Shown here one piece after another: positions 1 through 9,105 of a DNA stretch of 64,000 nt. Source of the DNA: an uncultured Algimonas sp. (lineage in GTDB: Bacteria > Pseudomonadota > Alphaproteobacteria > Caulobacterales > Maricaulaceae); NCBI GenBank assembly GCA_937923575.1, contig CALDUL010000001.1, positions 28,323-92,322 of the forward strand, in the 5' to 3' direction. Made by a program: the position numbers and the translations under genes. Numbering within the stretch: position 1 is the stretch's first letter; each line of letters begins with the position of its first letter. The notes under the pieces are model-generated. The model was given only the letters and a program-made list of their open reading frames with translations. It had not been told where the DNA came from and made no database searches.

Positions 1-55
1 CGGCGAAGTGACCGTCACCCGTCGCCCCGGCCGCGGCAAGCTCCCCGGGCTCTAG
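1..55 (+). CDS. C-terminal end of a gene cut by the window edge
   Basis: An open frame enters from the left edge and ends at the TAG at 53-55; the last residues read RRPGRGKLPGL. A good rho-independent terminator follows at 85-113, which supports a real gene end here. Too little is visible to assign a family or function. Confidence 0.45.
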   Translation, partial: GEVTVTRRPGRGKLPGL

Positions 56-84
56 GCGGCTTGAGCTAACCCCAGCTAATCAGG

Positions 85-113
85 AGCCTCGGCTGGAAAG
101 CCGGGGCTTTTTT
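85..113 (+). terminator. Rho-independent terminator before mutL
   Basis: A 10-bp stem (AGCCTCGGCT / AGCCGGGGCT, one G-T wobble) closes a GGAA tetraloop and runs directly into a T tract at 108-113. It sits between the gene entering from the left edge and mutL, so mutL probably has its own promoter or depends on read-through. Confidence 0.85.
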
Positions 114-128
114 GCTTAAAGGTGCGGC

Positions 129-1997
129 TTGACCGCTCCGACCCGCACTCGCCCCACGATCAATCGCCTGCCCGAGCAGACGGTCAACCGCATTGCGGCC
201 GGCGAAGTCGTGGAGCGTCCGGCGTCCGTGATTAAGGAGCTGGTCGAGAACGCCATCGACGCGGGCGCGCGACAGATCGATATCCGCTATGAGGACGGGG
301 GCCGCTCGCTGATCGTGGTAAGCGACGACGGCCACGGCATGAGCCCAGACGACATGCCCATCGCGCTCGAACGCCACGCGACGTCGAAACTGCCGGCGAC
401 CGTGACGGGGCCGGTCGATCTGCTCAATATCAACAGTCTCGGTTTTCGCGGCGAAGCGCTGCCGTCCATAGCCTCGGTCTCACGCCTATCCATGATCAGC
501 CAGACAACCGATTCGCGCGAGGCGGCAGAGATTCGCGTTGACGGCGGCTCGAGCTCCGGCGTGCGTCCCGCGCCGCGGCTCGGTGGTCATGGGCTCGGCT
601 CCGGCACGCGCATCGAAGTGCGCGATCTGTTCTACGCCACGCCCGCGCGGCTGAAATTCCTGAAGTCGGAGCGCTCCGAGACCATGGCGATTTCCGACAT
701 CGTCAAACGTATCGCCATGGCCAATCCGACTGTGGGTTTCACATCCGGCACGGCCGCGCGGACGTCGCTCAAGCTCGCTGCCAAATCTGAGGATGATGAC
801 GGACGACTGGAGCGCTTGGCGGCGGTCCTCGGCGAGGCGTTCGGGTTCAACGCCGTGCCCGTCGATCAGACCCGCGACGAGATCCGCCTATCCGGCTTTG
901 CGGGCCTGCCGACCTATTCACGCGGCAATGCGCAGCACCAGTTTCTATTCGTCAACGGCCGCCCGGTGAAGGACCGCTTGCTGCTCGGGGCAGTCCGGGG
1001 AGCCTATCAGGACTTCCTCGCGCGCGACCGCCATCCGGTGCTCGCGCTGTATCTCGACGTTCCTCCGGAGCTGGTCGACGTCAACGTCCACCCCGCCAAG
1101 ACCGAAGTCCGATTCCGTGCGCCGGGCGTGGTCCGCGGGTTGATCGTGTCCGCGCTGCGCCACGCGCTGGCCGAAGCCGGACACCGCGCCTCCACGACCG
1201 TGTCCGACTATGCGCTGGGCCGCATCCAGACGCAGAACCACGCGCATCGCTATCAGCAGAGCTACGCGCCCACACAACGCGGCGCACCACCGCCCGGCAT
1301 GCAGCCGCTCATCGATGGGCAGAGCGCGCGCGTGGAAGCGCATGAGGCCCCGATGACGTTTGGCGGTCCCGTGCCATCGCCGATGGATCAGGTCGTCCCG
1401 CAAGCCCCCAGCCAAGACTACCCGCTCGGCCTCGCGCGTGCGCAGCTGCACGAAACCTATGTCGTCGCGCAGACGGCTGACGGCATCGTCATCGTCGACC
1501 AGCACGCCGCCCATGAACGCCTCGTGTATGAGCGGATGAAGCGCGCGATGGAGGGCAGGGGCGTCGAGCGCCAGGCCATGCTCATCCCCGACATCGTCGA
1601 GCTCGGCGAGATGGACGCCGCGCGCGTGCTGGCACGGGCGGATGAGCTGTCAGAGATGGGCCTGATCATCGAGCCCTTCGGCGTCGGCGCCGTGCTGGTC
1701 CGCGAAACGCCGGCCCTGCTCGGCAAGCTGGACGCGCAAGGCCTGCTCCGTGATCTCGCCGACGACCTGTCCGAATATGACGAAGCGCTGAGCCTTAAGG
1801 AGCGGTTCGAGCACGTCTGCGGCACGATGGCGTGTCATGGCAGCGTGCGGGCCGGGCGAATACTGACGGGACCGGAAATGAACGCGCTGTTGCGCGAGAT
1901 GGAAGCCACCCCGCACTCAGGCCAATGCAACCACGGCCGCCCGACCTATGTGGAGCTGAAGCTCGCGGATATCGAGCGGCTGTTCGGGCGGCGCTAG
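129..1997 (+). CDS. mutL: DNA mismatch repair protein MutL
   Basis: 622-residue GHKL ATPase that couples MutS mismatch recognition to strand incision. The N-terminal ATPase motifs are all visible: ENAIDAG, DDGHGM, GFRGEAL and [10 protein letters not shown]. The C-terminal dimerisation domain carries [12 protein letters not shown] from about D457, matching the endonuclease metal motif DQHA-x2-E-x4-E, with [10 protein letters not shown] and CNHGRPT downstream. It is therefore a nicking MutL, as expected for a bacterium without MutH. The start is a TTG with AAAGG about 7 nt upstream. Its TAG stop overlaps the stop codon of the convergent gene at 1994-2500. Confidence 0.95.
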   Translation: MTAPTRTRPTINRLPEQTVNRIAAGEVVERPASVIKELVENAIDAGARQIDIRYEDGGRSLIVVSDDGHGMSPDDMPIALERHATSKLPATVTGPVDLLNINSLGFRGEALPSIASVSRLSMISQTTDSREAAEIRVDGGSSSGVRPAPRLGGHGLGSGTRIEVRDLFYATPARLKFLKSERSETMAISDIVKRIAMANPTVGFTSGTAARTSLKLAAKSEDDDGRLERLAAVLGEAFGFNAVPVDQTRDEIRLSGFAGLPTYSRGNAQHQFLFVNGRPVKDRLLLGAVRGAYQDFLARDRHPVLALYLDVPPELVDVNVHPAKTEVRFRAPGVVRGLIVSALRHALAEAGHRASTTVSDYALGRIQTQNHAHRYQQSYAPTQRGAPPPGMQPLIDGQSARVEAHEAPMTFGGPVPSPMDQVVPQAPSQDYPLGLARAQLHETYVVAQTADGIVIVDQHAAHERLVYERMKRAMEGRGVERQAMLIPDIVELGEMDAARVLARADELSEMGLIIEPFGVGAVLVRETPALLGKLDAQGLLRDLADDLSEYDEALSLKERFEHVCGTMACHGSVRAGRILTGPEMNALLREMEATPHSGQCNHGRPTYVELKLADIERLFGRR

Positions 1998-2500
1998 CTC
2001 ACAGCCGTCCTCCATCGCATTTCGATATACTTCAGGTCTTCATTCCATTCGCGGCCAGCTTTGATGAGATTGCTTTCATTTGGGTCTTGAAAGCTCTTCG
2101 AGCTGGTCGCGAAAGATTGCAAAACACGATGCAATTTCCTGTACCGGGTCACCGAGCGCGGTGTGCCCCACTCCGCGTAATGTGCGGGTGTTCCAACCGG
2201 GGGCAGTATACCCGTCATAATGAAATCAAGTAGGTCTCTACGAAGTTCCTCCTTTACCCCGTTTCGCTCGCCAACGTGGTATCCGACCGCGCTCAGAATA
2301 CCATTTTTTGGCGAAGGCGCTTTGTAGGAGCCTGCTTCAAATTGCAAAAGCTCCTCAGCCCAAACTTCCTGTAGTGCCTCGATTACTCGCGTTGCTTCTT
2401 CGATTTTTTGTCCACTGCGGATGTATCCCAAAGCGTTATGGAACAACCGCAAACGGCCGTCCGAGTCCATTGCTGGTATAGCTTTGAGTACTTTAGACAT
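1994..2500 (-). CDS. Hypothetical protein, low-GC orphan
   Basis: 168-residue, mostly helical soluble protein starting [17 protein letters not shown]. No signal peptide, membrane segment or familiar catalytic motif is seen, and I do not recognise a family. The start was chosen at the ATG preceded by GGGAG 8 nt away rather than at the longer upstream frame. By eye the gene and its upstream 200 bases are about 50% GC, clearly below the 62-65% around them, and it interrupts what is often a mutL-rsmD neighbourhood. Acquisition by transfer is plausible but no mobility gene is present. Confidence 0.7.
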   Translation of the reverse strand: MSKVLKAIPAMDSDGRLRLFHNALGYIRSGQKIEEATRVIEALQEVWAEELLQFEAGSYKAPSPKNGILSAVGYHVGERNGVKEELRRDLLDFIMTGILPPVGTPAHYAEWGTPRSVTRYRKLHRVLQSFATSSKSFQDPNESNLIKAGREWNEDLKYIEMRWRTAVS

Positions 2501-2698
2501 AGTCAGCTCCCAAACATACAATGCAAGGTAGCAGACCATCGTTACCGGGCAAGCCCATTCGAAGCTCAGTTTCTCATTATACCAGCTAGCTCGCGTTCGG
2601 GTGCTCGTGCCGCTGAACTTCCTCTGTTACTGGAGGAATAGAACAACGAGTTGTCGCGGTATTTAGTTGGGATTGAACCTGCGAGATGCGGCAGCCTG

Positions 2699-3259
2699 TC
2701 AATCCCGAGCCACCCGCAAAAACGCCACCCGCGCCGCACCCCAATTCTTGTCGGACAGCACCTCCCAGCCTTTCGGCGCGATCTCGACGTCGGCGCTGTC
2801 CTCGACCATGACGACGGCATCATCCGCCAGATAGGGCACGATGCGGCGCAGGACGGGTTTCCACAGGCCTTTGCCATAGGGCGGGTCCATGAAGACGTGG
2901 GAGAAAGGGGCGGGACGATTGGCAGGGGCGAGTTTCAGTTTGGTCGCGTCGAAACGGTGAATGCGCGCTTCGTCTCCCAGTTTGAAATGGAGGATGTTCT
3001 TGCGGATCGCTTTCAACGCTTCGGGGTGGCGCTCCACAAACACACAGAAGGCCGCGCCGCGCGATAGCGCTTCGAGGCCCAGCGCGCCAGAGCCTGCGAA
3101 GATATCCATGACATGCGCGCCGTCGAGCTCCGGTGCCCAGTCGGCGTGGTCGAGGATGTTGAAGACGGACTCACGTGTCTGGTCTGACGTCGGCCGCGTA
3201 TTGCGGCCTGCGGGCGTGGCGATGTTTCGCCCGCGGTGTGAGCCGGACACTATGCGCAT
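2699..3259 (-). CDS. rsmD: 16S rRNA (guanine(966)-N2)-methyltransferase RsmD
   Basis: 186-residue Rossmann-fold methyltransferase that modifies G966 of 16S rRNA during small-subunit maturation. It begins MRIVSGSHRGRNI, the typical RsmD N-terminus. Motif I is DIFAGSGALGLEALSRG at about residues 52-68, and the N-methyltransferase catalytic motif DPPYGKG follows near residue 120. The start at MRIVSG was preferred to a frame about 48 codons longer because the family begins there. It lies 34 nt downstream of the pseudouridine synthase gene on the same strand, probably as one transcript. Confidence 0.93.
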   Translation of the reverse strand: MRIVSGSHRGRNIATPAGRNTRPTSDQTRESVFNILDHADWAPELDGAHVMDIFAGSGALGLEALSRGAAFCVFVERHPEALKAIRKNILHFKLGDEARIHRFDATKLKLAPANRPAPFSHVFMDPPYGKGLWKPVLRRIVPYLADDAVVMVEDSADVEIAPKGWEVLSDKNWGAARVAFLRVARD

Positions 3260-3293
3260 GGCTTTGGCTCGCTGATCTCCGCCGTCGCAGCCA

Positions 3294-4250
3294 TCACCGC
3301 CCCTTGCCCGGTCCGAATTTCTGCCCGCCGCGCGAGCCGTTTCCGCGTGGAGGCCCGCTCTTGCGGCCGCCTTGTGCCTTCTTGGGTGGCGGCCGTTTGG
3401 CATTGATCTGCTTGCCGGGTTGATTGCGCTTGGCGCTGGCGTGGCTGCCGCGCTTGGGTGGGCGGCGCTTGGGTGTCACGGGCTCGGGAATGTCGACGAG
3501 ATGGCCGAGTTGGTCGCGCAAGGACTTGGCCTTTACCTCTTCCACCGCGCCGCGTTTGAGCGAAAGCAGTTGAAACGGACCATAGCTGGTGCGGATCAGG
3601 CGGTTCACTTTCAGGTCGAGCGTCTCCAGCGCACGGCGGACCTCGCGGTTCTTGCCCTCGCGGATCATCACCTCGACCCAGACATTGTCGCCGCGCGTCG
3701 TCTCCAGCGTCGCCTCGATCGGCCCGGTCTTCACGCCTTCGATCTCGATGCCGGCTTTGAGCGTGTCGAGCCGCTCCTGTGTCGTGCGGCCATAGGCGCG
3801 CGCGCGATAGCGACGGGAGAAACCGGTGGAAGGCAGCTCCAACTGCCGCGCCAACTCGCCATCATTGGTGAGCAGCAGGAGGCCTTCGCTGGTCAGATCG
3901 AGCCGCCCGACGGAGATGACCCGGCCGAGCTCTTTGGGCAGGGTTTCGAACACGGTCTTGCGCCCGCGGTCGTCACTATGGGTCGTGATCAGCCCGGGCG
4001 GCTTGTGATAGCGCCAGAGGCGGGGTGGTTCCTTTGCGGCCAGCGGCTTGCTGTCGACTTCGATGGAGTCGCGCTCGGTCACGGTGAAAGCGGCAGTGGT
4101 CAGTACGCGGCCATTCACGCTGACGCGACCCGCTTCGATCATGCGTTCGGCCTCGCGCCGCGACGCCACGCCGGCGCGCGACAGCCGCTTGGCGATACGT
4201 TCCTTCGCCAGCTCGGGCTTGTTTTCGGCCTTTGGGTTAGGCTTGACCAT
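3294..4250 (-). CDS. RluB/RsuA-type ribosomal pseudouridine synthase
   Basis: 318-residue protein with an N-terminal S4 RNA-binding domain (about residues 17-65), then a pseudouridine synthase core with catalytic motif GRLDLTSEG (D118) and the NREVRR motif near the end of the core. The family is RluB/RluE/RsuA; the likely target is 23S rRNA uridine 2605. A Lys/Arg/Gly-rich tail of about 50 residues (KRRPPKRG...) is probably a disordered RNA-binding extension. The ATG at 4250 lies only 27 nt from the divergent tadA start, so the two genes share a very short control region. Confidence 0.9.
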   Translation of the reverse strand: MVKPNPKAENKPELAKERIAKRLSRAGVASRREAERMIEAGRVSVNGRVLTTAAFTVTERDSIEVDSKPLAAKEPPRLWRYHKPPGLITTHSDDRGRKTVFETLPKELGRVISVGRLDLTSEGLLLLTNDGELARQLELPSTGFSRRYRARAYGRTTQERLDTLKAGIEIEGVKTGPIEATLETTRGDNVWVEVMIREGKNREVRRALETLDLKVNRLIRTSYGPFQLLSLKRGAVEEVKAKSLRDQLGHLVDIPEPVTPKRRPPKRGSHASAKRNQPGKQINAKRPPPKKAQGGRKSGPPRGNGSRGGQKFGPGKGR

Positions 4251-4277
4251 GAGGGAGTCCGGGGCAAAGGCGCGGCC

Positions 4278-4739
4278 ATGGATGATTCCGCGGCAGACAC
4301 GGCACATATGGACCGGGCGATCACGCTCGCGCAAGCCGCGGCTGCGGGTGGCGAAGTTCCGGTTGGCGCAGTCGTCGTGCTGGACGGCGCGGTCATCGGC
4401 GAAGCGGGCAATGCGCCCATTGCGCGCAATGACCCGACCGCTCATGCCGAAGTGCTTGCCATCCGTGCGGCGTGTGAGCAGCAGGGGAACTACAGGCTGC
4501 CCGGCGCGACGCTCTATGTAACGCTGGAACCTTGCACCATGTGTGCCGCCGCCATCGCAAATGCCCGGATTGCCCGCGTGGTCTATGGGGCCAGCGATCC
4601 CAAGGGCGGTGCGGTGGAGAGTGGCGTCCGGTTTTTCGAGCAGCCGACCTGCCATCACCATCCGGAGGTGGTATCCGGGCTTCAGGCCGACATCTCGTCC
4701 GACATGCTCCGCAGCTTCTTCCGCGCGCGGCGCAAGTGA
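4278..4739 (+). CDS. tadA: tRNA adenosine(34) deaminase TadA
   Basis: 153-residue zinc deaminase converting A34 to inosine in tRNA-Arg(ACG). The zinc site is visible as HAE (H56, catalytic E58) and PCTMC (C86, C89), and the fold starts with GEVPVGAV. The ATG at 4278 was chosen because AAAGG lies 7 nt upstream; an internal ATG at 4308 would remove part of helix 1. Its stop overlaps the GTG of the transporter gene (GTGA). Divergent from the pseudouridine synthase gene. Confidence 0.95.
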   Translation: MDDSAADTAHMDRAITLAQAAAAGGEVPVGAVVVLDGAVIGEAGNAPIARNDPTAHAEVLAIRAACEQQGNYRLPGATLYVTLEPCTMCAAAIANARIARVVYGASDPKGGAVESGVRFFEQPTCHHHPEVVSGLQADISSDMLRSFFRARRK

Positions 4740-5746
4740 AGGCGTCGTTCCGGGAGGTCGCGGGTGAGGCGGTGAGCGACAGCGCGCCGCCTCGGCTCGA
4801 CGGCATCGGGATCGCGCTCGGCATGAGCGGTGCGGCGCTCTACTCGATGAAGGCGGTGTTCGTGAAGCTCGCCTATGCCGTGCAGCCGGACCTGCCTGTC
4901 ATCACGCTGATGGTGCTGCGCATGGGGCTCAGCCTGCCCGCCTATCTCTTCATCCTGTGGCTCGCCCGGCGCGCTGGGGAAGGGCGCATCGGCCTACGCG
5001 AAACTGCGCTCGCCATGGCTGCGGGCGTGCTGGCTTATTATGTCTGCACCTTTCTCGACTTCGAGGGGCTAAAGCACATCACCGCCCAGCTGGAGCGGCT
5101 GTTGCTCTTCACCTATCCCGCCTTCGTCGTGATTTTCGGTGCGCTGTTCTTTGGCGGGCGCGTGACCGCGGCGGGGCTGGCGGCTGTGGCGCTGGCCTAT
5201 TCCGGACTGGCCGTGGTCTTCATCGGCGGCGACATCACGGAGTCGGACAATCTCTGGCTCGGAGCGGGACTGGTGCTGGCCTGCGCCATGCTGTTTGCGG
5301 TCTTTCAGCTGCTCGCCAAGCATTTTGTCGACCGCATCGGCGCGCGGGTGTTCACATGTCTGGCCATGATCGGTGCGGCAACGGTGATCTTCCTGCACTT
5401 TCTTATCAGCAGCGGCGGTCCGGTCGGCGTGGTGAGCGCGCTGTCCGAATTGCCCGCCGGTGTCTGGCTCTGGGCATCCGTCATTGCGTTCTTCTCCACC
5501 CTGCTGCCGAGCTTTTTCATCAATATCGCTATCCAGCGCATCGGCGCGCAGCTCGTCGCCATCCTCGGCATGGTCGGGCCGCTCGCGACCATCATCGCAG
5601 CGATCATGGTGCTGGGCGAGCCGTTCGGGCTGTGGGACGGAGTCGGCACGGCGATCACCCTGTCCGGCATCGCCCTCTATACATGGCTCAGCAAGGCCAA
5701 GCCCGCAGCCGCGCAGCCCGTCCGGACCGGACCTGAGTCGGAATAG
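4736..5746 (+). CDS. DMT superfamily (EamA) transporter
   Basis: About 336-residue inner-membrane protein with ten predicted hydrophobic helices in two EamA repeats, for example LGMSGAALYSMKAVFVKLAY and the second-half segment SVIAFFSTLLPSFFI. The substrate cannot be read from sequence; the superfamily covers exporters of amino acids and other metabolites. Translation may start at a GTG overlapping the tadA stop or at another GTG at 4772; neither has a decisive ribosome site. It is probably co-transcribed with tadA. Confidence 0.88.
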   Translation: MKASFREVAGEAVSDSAPPRLDGIGIALGMSGAALYSMKAVFVKLAYAVQPDLPVITLMVLRMGLSLPAYLFILWLARRAGEGRIGLRETALAMAAGVLAYYVCTFLDFEGLKHITAQLERLLLFTYPAFVVIFGALFFGGRVTAAGLAAVALAYSGLAVVFIGGDITESDNLWLGAGLVLACAMLFAVFQLLAKHFVDRIGARVFTCLAMIGAATVIFLHFLISSGGPVGVVSALSELPAGVWLWASVIAFFSTLLPSFFINIAIQRIGAQLVAILGMVGPLATIIAAIMVLGEPFGLWDGVGTAITLSGIALYTWLSKAKPAAAQPVRTGPESE

Positions 5747-5797
5747 GGCGCAAATTGGGCAAAAAAGCCGACGGGTTCGCCGCGCATAAACGCGCCA

Positions 5798-5828
5798 TTA
5801 ACCACATCATCCCTAACCGACCTTAACG
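5798..5828 (+). promoter_or_regulatory. Cluster of TTAACC-like half-sites upstream of the coiled-coil gene
   Basis: TTAACC (5798-5803), CTAACC (5813-5818) and TTAACG (5823-5828) lie 54-84 nt before the start of the coiled-coil gene. The two downstream half-sites are separated by 6 rather than the 7 bases of the consensus CtrA site (TTAA-N7-TTAAC). Cell-cycle control by CtrA is possible but not established. Confidence 0.3.
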
Positions 5829-5881
5829 AATTGGGGACTTGGCGTAGCCGATTCCCCGATGAACTTGGGATGGAGTTCGCC

Positions 5882-7036
5882 ATGAAAATTTTCCGCAAGC
5901 AGCCGAGCCTCGCCGGCGAACAGGATGCGTCGGCTGCGTCTGATTCGATTGCCGCGCTGTCGTCCGCGCTGACAGAAGGCGCCGCGCAGCAGGAAATCGC
6001 CGCGCGTCGTCTGGCCGGACTGTCCGATACCATCGCCCGCCTCGACGCCAGCCGGCGCGAAGCCAAACGTCTCGATGCGGAAGTGACGCGACTGACCGCA
6101 ACGCTGTCTGAAGTCGAGCGCAAGTTTTCAGCCAAATCCGCATGGGCTGCCGAACAGTCCGCGAAATATCTCAACGTCAAATCCGAACGCGACGAGCTGC
6201 GTCAGGAGTTGGAGGCCGCCAAGGCCGCGCGCGCCCAACTCGCCGACAAGCACACGGCGCTGAGCCAGGATCACGCGACACTGGAGCTGGAATTGTCCTC
6301 CACGCGCGCGCAACGCGACGCGGCAGCGCAGAAGGCCGAGCTCGCGGAGATGGCCAAGGCCAAGCTCGCCGAGACCGACGCCAAGCGCGCGTCTGCCATG
6401 AAAGCCCAAGCTCACCGCATCACCGAATTGTCCAGCGCGACAGAAGACCTGACCGCGCGGCTCGCCGACAAGACGGGTGCTCACGACCAGTCGCTGACGT
6501 CCCTGCGAGAGCTGCGGACCGAACACGCCCAGACCAAGGAAAAGCTGATCGAGGGGCTGAACGCGCTGCAGACGGCCGAATATCAGCTGACTCAAAAGGA
6601 CGCCGCCCATCAGGACGCGATGAGCCGCCGTGCCGATGAAGTGACCGCCCTGCGCCGCCAGGTCGAGCAGCTCTCCGCCGAGCTTCGCATCAAGGACGGC
6701 ATGGGCGAGCATTACGGCCGCGATCTCGGTGAGCTGCGCACGGCTTTGCAGGCGGAACGCGAACGGGTCGGCGCGACCGAAGCCCGGCTGCGCGATGCGA
6801 GCGATACAGAAACTCGCCAGGCCAGCGCACTGGCGCAGGCCAAGATCGACTATGACGGGCTGGCGGAGAAATTCTCCGACGCGCTGCGCGACATCGAAGC
6901 GCTGCGCAAAGTCAACCAGATGCAGCGGAAGACGCTGGAGCGCTATGCCGAGCTGGGCGCTGCGCCGCAGGGGCGCGGTACGGGCGCTGTCGATCCGGCT
7001 CGCCCCGTCCGCATTGTGCAGCAGCGGAGCGCTTAG
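5882..7036 (+). CDS. Long coiled-coil protein, possibly cytoskeletal
   Basis: 384-residue protein made almost entirely of Ala/Glu/Leu/Arg heptads from about residue 25 to 365, with a short basic head (MKIFRKQPSLAG) and a Pro/Gly/Arg tail. There is no signal peptide or membrane helix, so it should be cytoplasmic. Length and architecture recall crescentin-like intermediate-filament proteins of Caulobacterales, but coiled coils are too low in information to prove homology; a division- or envelope-linked scaffold is equally possible. The start at 5882 is favoured by GGAG 7 nt upstream over an ATG at 5870. TTAACC-like motifs precede it. Confidence 0.8.
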   Translation: MKIFRKQPSLAGEQDASAASDSIAALSSALTEGAAQQEIAARRLAGLSDTIARLDASRREAKRLDAEVTRLTATLSEVERKFSAKSAWAAEQSAKYLNVKSERDELRQELEAAKAARAQLADKHTALSQDHATLELELSSTRAQRDAAAQKAELAEMAKAKLAETDAKRASAMKAQAHRITELSSATEDLTARLADKTGAHDQSLTSLRELRTEHAQTKEKLIEGLNALQTAEYQLTQKDAAHQDAMSRRADEVTALRRQVEQLSAELRIKDGMGEHYGRDLGELRTALQAERERVGATEARLRDASDTETRQASALAQAKIDYDGLAEKFSDALRDIEALRKVNQMQRKTLERYAELGAAPQGRGTGAVDPARPVRIVQQRSA

Positions 7037-7059
7037 TCACTTACACATTTTTGAGAGCT

Positions 7060-7245
7060 CCCGCCGATTTGATCGGCGGGTCTATCTCCAGAGCGCTCGG
7101 TGGGATGCGGGGGTGCTGACTACGACCGCTTTGCGCTCGTCCCGGCTCATAAGCCGGGGTTCCAGCTGCGCTGGAAGGTCCTTCGGACGCTAACGAATGA
7201 ACCACTACAGCCCCTCCGCTTCGCTGCGGAGCGGGTTTATTCGTT
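7060..7245. repeat. Array of five hairpins between the coiled-coil gene and xseA
   Basis: Five consecutive inverted repeats fill most of this gap: CCCGCCGAT/ATCGGCGGG (7060-7080), CCCGGCT/AGCCGGG (7141-7158), TTCCAGC/GCTGGAA (7160-7176), GTCC/GGAC (7178-7188), and a long outer stem AACGAATGAACC/GGTTTATTCGTT (7192-7203 with 7234-7245) holding an inner CTCCGC/GCGGAG. No T tract follows the first stem, so a simple terminator is unlikely. The GCCGGGGTTCCAG portion resembles part of the palindromic element at 53518-53624. Confidence 0.6.
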
Positions 7246-7285
7246 GTGGGCGAGGGGAGCGATCCGGGTTAGAGCAAGGTTTCCT

Positions 7286-8848
7286 ATGTCCAACGCCCCC
7301 GAATTCACTGTCTCCGAGCTGGCCAATGGCATCAAGCGGACGATCGAGGACACTTACGGCCGTGTGCGCGTGCGGGGCGAGCTGGGGCGTGTCACCATCG
7401 CCAAGTCCGGGCATTGCTATCTGGACCTGAAGGACGACCGCGCGGTCATCAATTCGATCATCTGGAAGGGTGCCATGGCGCGGCTGGCGATGCGTCCCGA
7501 GGAAGGGATGGAGGTCATTGCGACAGGCAAGATGTCGACCTATCCGGGTCGTTCCAACTACCAGCTGGTGATCGACCGCATGGAGCTGGCAGGCGAGGGC
7601 GCGCTGATGGCGCTGTTGGAAAAGCGCAAACGGGCGCTGGCCGCCGAAGGGCTGTTCGCTGAGGACCGCAAACGCGCTTTGCCTTTCATGCCAAAGACGA
7701 TTGGCGTCGTGACATCGCCGACGGGTGCCGTCATCCGCGATATTCTCCACCGCATCGAGGACCGCTTTCCGACCCGTGTGCTGGTCTGGCCCGTGCTGGT
7801 CCAAGGAGACCGCGCGGCGCAGCAAATCGCAGGCGCGATCACGGGCTTCAACAATGCGGATGGCTTCCCGCGTCCCGACGTGCTGATCGTTGCGCGCGGT
7901 GGCGGCTCGCTCGAAGACCTCTGGTGTTTCAACGAGGAAGTGGTCGTGCGCGCCGCTGCCAATTCGCGCATCCCGCTTATCAGCGCGGTCGGGCACGAAA
8001 CCGACACCACGCTGATCGACTATGTCTCTGACAAGCGTGCGCCGACGCCCACGGGCGCGGCCGAAGTGGCTGTGCCGGTGAGGGCGGACTGGCTGGAAAC
8101 GGTCGATGATTACGGCCTGCGCATGATGCGGGGGCTGCGCCGCTCCGTCGCGGACGCCACGACGCGCCTGCGTGCGGCTCGCCTGCCGAGCCTCGACGGT
8201 GTTCTGGCAAATCCGACGCTGCGGCTGGAGGCAGCACGGCTACCGCGGTTCGAGACGTTTGTGGCGCCCAAGCGTGCGCAGCTCTCGCGCCTGCATCTCA
8301 CAAGCCCCGCCAGCCTGATCCGCACCAAGTCGGCCCAGCTGTCTGCGGCGCGCCTGCCGATCCCCGCGCGTCTGCTGGAGTCGTCACAGTCGCGTCTGCA
8401 ACGCACGACGGAGCGGCTAGGCGCAGCGGCGATGCGCCAGACGGAGCGCCAGCGTAACCAGCTCGCACGGGTCACGCTTTCCGCTCAGCCCATCCGCCGC
8501 GATATCGATGCAAAGTCGGACCGGCTCGCGCGTATTACGGCCTCGCTCGGGCGCGCAGGCCGCAGTGCGCTGGAGGCTGATCGCGCGCGGTTGGATCGCG
8601 CGAGCTCCTTGCTCGATGCGCTCTCCTATCAGGGTGTGCTCGCGCGCGGCTACGCCATGGTGACCGATGCAGACGGTGCCGTCGTGCGCTCTGCCGAGCA
8701 AGCTATGCCGGGACAGCCCGTGACGCTGACCTTCGCCGACGGAAAACGCGCCGCCGTGATCGACGGGGCGACAGCAAAGAAGCGCAAGGCGTCCAAGCCC
8801 AAGGCATCCAAGTCCAAATCTGCGACAGATCAGGCCAGCCTGTTCTGA
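7286..8848 (+). CDS. xseA: Exodeoxyribonuclease VII large subunit
   Basis: 520-residue catalytic subunit of exonuclease VII, which degrades single-stranded DNA. It begins with an OB-fold ([19 protein letters not shown], then GELG and GHCYLDLKD), followed by the nuclease domain with [16 protein letters not shown] and [13 protein letters not shown], a long Arg/Leu-rich coiled-coil region, and a C-terminal [13 protein letters not shown] segment. The ATG at 7286 has AAGG about 7 nt upstream. No xseB is seen in the window. It is followed by the DUF2093 gene 44 nt away. Confidence 0.95.
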   Translation: MSNAPEFTVSELANGIKRTIEDTYGRVRVRGELGRVTIAKSGHCYLDLKDDRAVINSIIWKGAMARLAMRPEEGMEVIATGKMSTYPGRSNYQLVIDRMELAGEGALMALLEKRKRALAAEGLFAEDRKRALPFMPKTIGVVTSPTGAVIRDILHRIEDRFPTRVLVWPVLVQGDRAAQQIAGAITGFNNADGFPRPDVLIVARGGGSLEDLWCFNEEVVVRAAANSRIPLISAVGHETDTTLIDYVSDKRAPTPTGAAEVAVPVRADWLETVDDYGLRMMRGLRRSVADATTRLRAARLPSLDGVLANPTLRLEAARLPRFETFVAPKRAQLSRLHLTSPASLIRTKSAQLSAARLPIPARLLESSQSRLQRTTERLGAAAMRQTERQRNQLARVTLSAQPIRRDIDAKSDRLARITASLGRAGRSALEADRARLDRASSLLDALSYQGVLARGYAMVTDADGAVVRSAEQAMPGQPVTLTFADGKRAAVIDGATAKKRKASKPKASKSKSATDQASLF

Positions 8849-8892
8849 TGCCACCTGTTTCAATCGCGCGTCTGCCCCGCTAGACAAGGTCC

Positions 8893-9105
8893 ATGAACAT
8901 GTTCTTCCAACGCTCAGGCCTCGCCAAGCTTCATTACGGCGCGTCCGATTTCACCATCCTCGAAGGCGGCGCGCATGTGCTGTGTGCCGTGACGGGCGAC
9001 GAGATCCCGCTCGAAGAGCTGCGCTACTGGAATGACGACCGGCAGGAAGCCTACCGCGACGCGGGCGCGGCGCTGCAGGGCTTCCAACGCGCGGGCGTGG
9101 TATGA
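8893..9105 (+). CDS. DUF2093 family protein
   Basis: 70-residue soluble protein with the family hallmark CAVTGDEIPLEELRYW followed by RQEAY. The function of this alphaproteobacterial family is unknown; the Cys and the strongly conserved central block suggest a small structural or metal-binding fold. Its stop overlaps the start of the M23 lipoprotein gene (ATGA), so the two are translationally coupled. In many relatives this gene sits by lpxK and mutL; here it follows xseA. Confidence 0.9.
   Translation: MNMFFQRSGLAKLHYGASDFTILEGGAHVLCAVTGDEIPLEELRYWNDDRQEAYRDAGAALQGFQRAGVV

Noticed and set aside
2650..2690. tRNA T-arm-like stretch (GGTTCAATCCC on the minus strand), a possible integration scar
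   Set aside because: The arms flanking the loop do not pair (two mismatches in five) and no acceptor or anticodon arm fits, so it is not a tRNA end or a convincing attachment site.
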